Assembly: GCA_017882375.1 (NCBI GenBank)
Contig: JADGPP010000004.1
Span: forward strand, 1 to 64,000
Direction: 5' to 3'
Origin: Solirubrobacteraceae bacterium
GTDB lineage: Bacteria > Actinomycetota > Thermoleophilia > Solirubrobacterales > Solirubrobacteraceae
Length of the DNA stretch: 64,000 bases
Of this stretch, positions 59,759 through 64,000 are shown one piece after another (position 1 is the stretch's first letter; each line of letters begins with the position of its first letter). Position numbers and translations under genes: made by a program. The notes under the pieces are model-generated. The model was given only the letters and a program-made list of their open reading frames with translations, was not told where the DNA came from and ran no database searches.

Positions 59759-62700
59759 TGCCCAGGCGCGCGGACATCCACAAGATCCTGATCCTCGGCT
59801 CCGGGCCGATCGTGATCGGGCAGGCCGCCGAGTTCGACTACTCCGGCGTGCAGGCCTGCAAGGTGCTGCGCGAGGAGGGCTTCCAGGTCGTGCTCGTCAA
59901 CTCCAACCCGGCGACGATCATGACCGATCCAGAGTTCGCCGAGGCGACCTACATCGAGCCGCTGCTGCCGGGCCCGGTCACGCAGGTGATCGAGCGCGAG
60001 CGCCCCGACGCGCTGCTGGGCACGCTCGGCGGGCAGACGGCGCTGAACCTGGCAAAGGCGCTGCACGACGACGGCACGCTGGAGCGCTTCGGCGTCGAGC
60101 TGATCGGCGCCAACTACGAGGCGATCGCCTGCGCCGAGGACCGCGAGCTGTTCGGCCAGGCGATGGCGCGCGCCGGGCTGCGCATGCCCAAGAGCGCGAT
60201 CGCCACGAGCATCGAGCAGGCCCAGACCCAGCTGGCCGGGCTCGGCCTGCCGTGCGTCGTGCGCCCGGCGTTCACGCTCGGCGGGCGCGGCGGCGGCATC
60301 GCGCGCAGCGCCGAGGACTTCCAACGGATCGTCGCGGCAGGAATCGAGGCCTCGCCGATCGGCCAGGTGCTGCTCGACGAGTCGGTGATCGGCTGGGGCG
60401 AGTTCGAGCTGGAGGTGATGCGCGACAGCGCCGACAACGTCGTGATCGTCTGCTCGATCGAGAACGTCGACCCGATGGGCGTGCACACCGGCGACTCGGT
60501 CACCGTCGCTCCGCAGCAGACGCTCACCGACCACCTCTACCAGCAGCTGCGCGACCAGGCGATCACCGTGATCCGCGCCGTCGGCGTGGAGACCGGCGGC
60601 TCCAACGTGCAGTTCGCCGTCAATCCCGAGACCGAGGAGATCCTCGTGATCGAGATGAACCCGCGCGTCTCGCGCTCCTCGGCGCTGGCCTCCAAGGCGA
60701 CCGGCTTTCCGATCGCCAAGATCGCCGCGCGCCTGGCCGTCGGCTACCTGCTGGAGGAGATCGACAACGACATCACCGGCGTCACGCCCGCGTGCTTTGA
60801 GCCGACGATCGACTACGTCGTCGTCAAGTGGCCGCGCTTCGCCTTTGAGAAGTTCCCCGGATCGGACGCCACGCTGTCGACGCACATGAAGTCCGTCGGC
60901 GAGACGATGGCCTTCGGGCGCACCTTCCAGCAGGCCTTCGCCAAGGCGCTGCGCTCGCGCGAGCTCGACAAGCCGCCGGTGCTGGGCGAGCTGGACGAGC
61001 AGGAGCTGCTCGCGCGCCTGCAGGTCCCGCTGCCCGACCGGTATGAGGTCGTGCTCGAGCTGCTCGGCCGCGGCGCGAGCATCGAGGCCGTGCACGAGCC
61101 CACGCGCATCGACCCGTGGTTCCTGGCCGAGCTGCGCGCGCTTGCGCTCGACCCCGAGGGCCCGTTCGCCGGCGAGCGCTCGTTCATGTCCGTCGACACC
61201 TGCGCCGCCGAGTTCCCCGCGCGCACGCCCTACTACTACTCCGGCTGGGAGCGCCCGGGTTCCGGCGGGGTCCGCCACGAGGTGCGCCGCGAGGGCGACT
61301 GCGGCGGCGCCTCGGGGCGCTCCTCGATCGTCATCCTCGGCTCCGGGCCCAACCGGATCGGGCAGGGAATCGAGTTTGATTACTGCTGCGTGCATGCCGC
61401 AATGACCGTGCGCGAGTCCGGCTGCGACGCGGTGATGATCAACTGCAACCCCGAGACCGTCTCCACCGACTACGACACCTCCGACCGTCTGTACTTCGAG
61501 CCGCTGACGCTGGCCGACGTGCTCGCCGTCGTCGAGGTCGAGAAGCCGCGCGGGCTGATCCTGCAGTTCGGCGGCCAGACGCCGCTGAAGCTCGCCGCCG
61601 GCCTCGAGGCGGCGGGGGTGCCGTTGCTGGGCACGAGCCCAGCGGCGATCGACTTGGCCGAGGACCGCGGGCGCTTCGGCGCGCTGCTCGAGAGCCTCGG
61701 CTACAAGGCACCACCGTATGCGAGTGCCCGCTCGGTCGCGAAGGCGCTCGACTCCGCGCTGGATGTCGGCTTTCCGCTACTCGTGCGACCGTCCTACGTG
61801 CTCGGCGGGCGCGCGATGGAGATCGTCTACTCCTCTCAAGGTCTTGCGGACTACTTGGAGCGACAAGGTGTGCGCGCCGTCGAGGACCTGCCCGGGCAGC
61901 AGGCCGAGATCTTCCTCGACCGCTTCCTGGAGAACGCCACCGAGGTCGACGTCGACGCGCTGTGCGACGGGCGCGAGGTGTGGATCGGCGGCATCATGCA
62001 GCACGTCGAGGAGGCCGGCGTGCACTCCGGCGACAGCGCCTGCGTGCTGCCGCCGCACTCGCTCGGCGAGGAGATGCTCGAGCAGATGCGCGCCGCCACG
62101 CGCGAGATCGCGCTGGCGATCGGCGTCGTCGGGCTGATCAACGTGCAGTACGCCGTGCACGCCGGCGAGCTGTACGTGATCGAGGCCAACCCGCGCGCAT
62201 CGCGCACGGTTCCCTTCGTCTCCAAGGCCGTCGGGCTGCCGCTGGCCAAGCTCGCCTGCCGGATCATGCTCGGCGAGTCGATCGCCGAGCTGGACCTGCC
62301 GCGTCAGCGCGAAGGCCTCGGCTTCGGCGACCACGTCTCGGTCAAGGAGGCCGTGCTGCCGTTCGACCGCTTCGAGGGCTCAGACGCGCTGCTCGGCCCG
62401 GAGATGCGCTCGACCGGCGAGGTGATGGGCATCGCGCGCGACTTCCCCACGGCGTTCGCCAAGGCCCAGGCGGCCGCCGGCGTGCCGCTGCCCAGCGAGG
62501 GGACCGCGTTCATCACCGTCACCGACTCCGACAAGGCAGGCGCCTTCGCCGTCGCGCAGATCCTGCACGACAACGGCTTTGCGATCGTCGCCACGCGCGG
62601 CACCGCCGAAGCGATCGAGCGCATGGGCGTGCCCGCGCAGCGGCTGAACAAGATCGGCGAGGGCTCGCCGCACGTGCTCGACTGGATCGAGCGCGGCGAC

Positions 62701-62922
62701 GTCGACCTCGTCGTCAACACGCCCACCGGCTACGGCGCGCGCACCGACGGCTACGAGATCCGCCGCGCGGCCGTGTCGCACGGGATTCCCTGCGTGACCA
62801 CGCTGGCCGCCGGCGTCTCTGCAGCACGCGCGATCGCCAGCGCGCGGCGCGACGGCGAGCCCGCCGTGCTCTGCCTGCAGGAGCTGCACGGCGTGCGCGC
62901 CGACGGGGTCCAGACGACGTGA
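59758..62922 (+). CDS. carB: Carbamoyl-phosphate synthase large subunit
   Basis: This is a 1054-aa enzyme that makes carbamoyl phosphate from bicarbonate, ammonia and two ATP. Two homologous ATP-grasp halves are seen: the first begins [23 protein letters not shown] and contains [14 protein letters not shown] and [22 protein letters not shown]. The second begins [20 protein letters not shown] and contains [15 protein letters not shown] and [18 protein letters not shown]. The C-terminal MGS-like domain (about 925-1054; [28 protein letters not shown]) binds the allosteric ligand. ATG 59758 shares a base with the carA stop. Confidence 0.97.
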   Translation: MPRRADIHKILILGSGPIVIGQAAEFDYSGVQACKVLREEGFQVVLVNSNPATIMTDPEFAEATYIEPLLPGPVTQVIERERPDALLGTLGGQTALNLAKALHDDGTLERFGVELIGANYEAIACAEDRELFGQAMARAGLRMPKSAIATSIEQAQTQLAGLGLPCVVRPAFTLGGRGGGIARSAEDFQRIVAAGIEASPIGQVLLDESVIGWGEFELEVMRDSADNVVIVCSIENVDPMGVHTGDSVTVAPQQTLTDHLYQQLRDQAITVIRAVGVETGGSNVQFAVNPETEEILVIEMNPRVSRSSALASKATGFPIAKIAARLAVGYLLEEIDNDITGVTPACFEPTIDYVVVKWPRFAFEKFPGSDATLSTHMKSVGETMAFGRTFQQAFAKALRSRELDKPPVLGELDEQELLARLQVPLPDRYEVVLELLGRGASIEAVHEPTRIDPWFLAELRALALDPEGPFAGERSFMSVDTCAAEFPARTPYYYSGWERPGSGGVRHEVRREGDCGGASGRSSIVILGSGPNRIGQGIEFDYCCVHAAMTVRESGCDAVMINCNPETVSTDYDTSDRLYFEPLTLADVLAVVEVEKPRGLILQFGGQTPLKLAAGLEAAGVPLLGTSPAAIDLAEDRGRFGALLESLGYKAPPYASARSVAKALDSALDVGFPLLVRPSYVLGGRAMEIVYSSQGLADYLERQGVRAVEDLPGQQAEIFLDRFLENATEVDVDALCDGREVWIGGIMQHVEEAGVHSGDSACVLPPHSLGEEMLEQMRAATREIALAIGVVGLINVQYAVHAGELYVIEANPRASRTVPFVSKAVGLPLAKLACRIMLGESIAELDLPRQREGLGFGDHVSVKEAVLPFDRFEGSDALLGPEMRSTGEVMGIARDFPTAFAKAQAAAGVPLPSEGTAFITVTDSDKAGAFAVAQILHDNGFAIVATRGTAEAIERMGVPAQRLNKIGEGSPHVLDWIERGDVDLVVNTPTGYGARTDGYEIRRAAVSHGIPCVTTLAAGVSAARAIASARRDGEPAVLCLQELHGVRADGVQTT

Positions 62923-63746
62923 GCCAGTGGAGCGCCGCGCCGGCGCCGTTTGCCCGCCGGCTGCTGACGGTGCTGGGCATCGACGAGCTCGGCGTCTACC
63001 GCGTGCTGCGCGTCGCCGACGTCGAGACGCCCGAGCCCCGTCCCGGACAGTTCGCGATGCTCGCCACCGCCGAGCGCTGGGGCGGGGGAGAGGACGAGCG
63101 GCCATACCTGCCGCGGGCCTTCTCGATCGCCCGCCGGCGCATCGGCGAGTCACACTTCCTGCTCGAGGACGTCGGCCCGGGCACGCGCCGTCTGTGCGAG
63201 CTGCGCGAGGGCGACGGGCTGTGGGCGCTCGGGCCGCTCGGCAGAGGCTTCCAACCGCCCAGGCCGCGCCATCGCGCGATCCTCGTCGGCGGCGGCGTCG
63301 GCATCGCCCCGCTGGCGATCCTCCAGGACGCGCTGGAGGCCGAGGCGGCCACCGACGTGACCGTGCTGCTCGGCTTTCGCGACGGCGCGCGCGCCCAGGG
63401 CGCCGCGCTGCTGCACGGCGCGCGCGTGGCCACCGACGACGGCTCGGTCGGCCATCACGGTCTGCTTACCGAGCTGCTCTCCCAGGAGCTCTACCGAGAC
63501 TCCCGCGCCGAGGTCTACGCCTGCGGGCCGGCGCCGATGCTCGAGGCCGTGCGCGCGATGTGCGCGACCCGCGACGTGCCCGCGCAGCTTGCCCTGGAGG
63601 CCGGCATGGCCTGCGGCTTCGGCGCCTGCTACGGCTGCGCGGTGCCCAAGCGCGGCGGTGGCTACCTGCGCGTGTGCGTCGACGGCCCGGTGATCGACGC
63701 CCGCGAGCTCGATTGCGTCTCAGAGCACGCCGGGGCCCCGTCGTGA
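62919..63746 (+). CDS. pyrK: Dihydroorotate dehydrogenase electron-transfer subunit PyrK
   Basis: This is a 275-aa ferredoxin-reductase-like protein with FAD and NAD domains ([49 protein letters not shown]) and a C-terminal [2Fe-2S] site with four cysteines ([15 protein letters not shown]...LRVCVDGP). It passes electrons from PyrD to NAD, which shows a class 1B dihydroorotate dehydrogenase. GTG 62919 overlaps the carB stop (GTGA), and its own stop overlaps pyrD. Confidence 0.95.
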   Translation: MSQWSAAPAPFARRLLTVLGIDELGVYRVLRVADVETPEPRPGQFAMLATAERWGGGEDERPYLPRAFSIARRRIGESHFLLEDVGPGTRRLCELREGDGLWALGPLGRGFQPPRPRHRAILVGGGVGIAPLAILQDALEAEAATDVTVLLGFRDGARAQGAALLHGARVATDDGSVGHHGLLTELLSQELYRDSRAEVYACGPAPMLEAVRAMCATRDVPAQLALEAGMACGFGACYGCAVPKRGGGYLRVCVDGPVIDARELDCVSEHAGAPS

Positions 63747-64000
63747 GCCACGGCGTGGAGTTCTGCGGGCTGTCGCTGGCCCATCCGGTGATCAACGGCT
63801 CGGGCACGTTCGATGCGATCGCCGCGCGCCGCGCGTTCGGCCCGGCGCTGGAGCGCGACTTCCCGTTCGCCGCATACGTGTCGAAGACGATCACGCTGGC
63901 CGCGCGCGCGGGCAACCCGGCTCCGCGCTTGTGGGAGGCGCCCGGCGGGCTGATCAACTCGATCGGGTTGCCGAACAACGGCCTGGATGGCTACATCGCC
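63743..64000 (+). CDS. pyrD: Dihydroorotate dehydrogenase (class 1B), N-terminal part
   Basis: The first 86 codons are visible and the gene continues past the window. VEFCGLSLAHPVINGSGTFD, AAYVSKTITLAARAGNPAPRLWEAPGGLINSIGLPNNGLD is the FMN-binding start of class 1 PyrD, with the SKT(I)T loop and NSIGLPN. GTG 63743 overlaps the pyrK stop (GTGA). With PyrK it oxidises dihydroorotate to orotate using NAD. Confidence 0.95.
   Translation, partial: MSHGVEFCGLSLAHPVINGSGTFDAIAARRAFGPALERDFPFAAYVSKTITLAARAGNPAPRLWEAPGGLINSIGLPNNGLDGYIA

Overview
The window is a 64 kb piece of a high-GC chromosome from an actinobacterium. A deep-branching lineage such as Thermoleophilia/Solirubrobacterales fits best. 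The reasons are strong G/C third-codon bias, a SigB/SigF-type sigma factor with partner-switching regulators, a PASTA-domain secreted protein, an Rv1264-like cyclase, a CysO-like sulfur carrier, and a pyr operon that uses the PyrK/PyrD (class 1B) system. The genus cannot be fixed from the sequence alone. A recurring feature is a TANNNT-like -10 hexamer placed so that the predicted +1 falls on the first base of the start codon, which implies widespread leaderless transcription. This pattern was used to choose many starts.

Layout. 1-435 is the 3' end of a flavin amine oxidase gene. 563-4131 is a stress-sigma cluster: a sigma factor, an RsbW-like ATPase, a MEDS+ATPase protein and a STAS anti-anti-sigma factor. 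An intergenic region within it carries a strong minus-strand terminator and possibly a small RNA. 4203-16846 holds metabolism and envelope genes: Ppx/GppA phosphatase, a GT39 glycosyltransferase with a class-V aminotransferase, acetoacetyl-CoA synthetase, acyl-CoA dehydrogenase, a three-gene FAD oxidoreductase-DUF1365-CFA synthase operon, and an RpiR-type regulator. 16930-25753 has a secreted PASTA protein, pdxST, a DUF2127 membrane protein, an RpiB-like isomerase, an MBL hydrolase with phosphohexomutase, yebC and a cyclase. 25810-36085 is the housekeeping run ruvC-ruvA-ruvB, a zinc-ribbon/PAS protein, secDF, a small membrane protein, recJ and rel. 36096-45516 holds a lipid kinase, a SAM riboswitch controlling thrC-cysO, ctaG, an FHA protein, an amino-acid ABC importer, a GNAT enzyme, chrA and a small ABM-like protein.

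45539-53869 is an accessory region at a tRNA-Arg(CCG) gene. The 3' half of the tRNA is present three times as a 43-44 bp direct repeat (45737, 48254, 53798). These repeats bracket two adjacent integrative elements. The outer one (48254-53840) has a tyrosine integrase beside the tRNA and carries an orphan HicB, a MenT/AbiEii-type nucleotidyltransferase pair, hypothetical genes, an IS630 remnant and a hydrolase/TetR pair. The inner one (45737-48297) is decayed and holds a candidate BECR-type/DUF2283 toxin-antitoxin pair, a PHP-integrase chimera and a frameshifted gene. Both start with a related non-coding module beside the att repeat. An EAL-domain gene fragment stops exactly at the innermost repeat.

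From 53998 the core genome resumes with a 36-aa CxxC protein, ribonuclease Z and the tightly overlapping pyrimidine operon pyrR-pyrB-pyrC-(isochorismatase-like hydrolase)-carA-carB-pyrK-pyrD, headed by a PyrR-binding leader; pyrD runs off the end. The most interesting leads are the SAM-riboswitch-controlled thrC-cysO pair, the nested tRNA-Arg elements with their shared left-end module, the leaderless and bidirectional promoters, and the minus-strand RNA candidate at 2300-2600.
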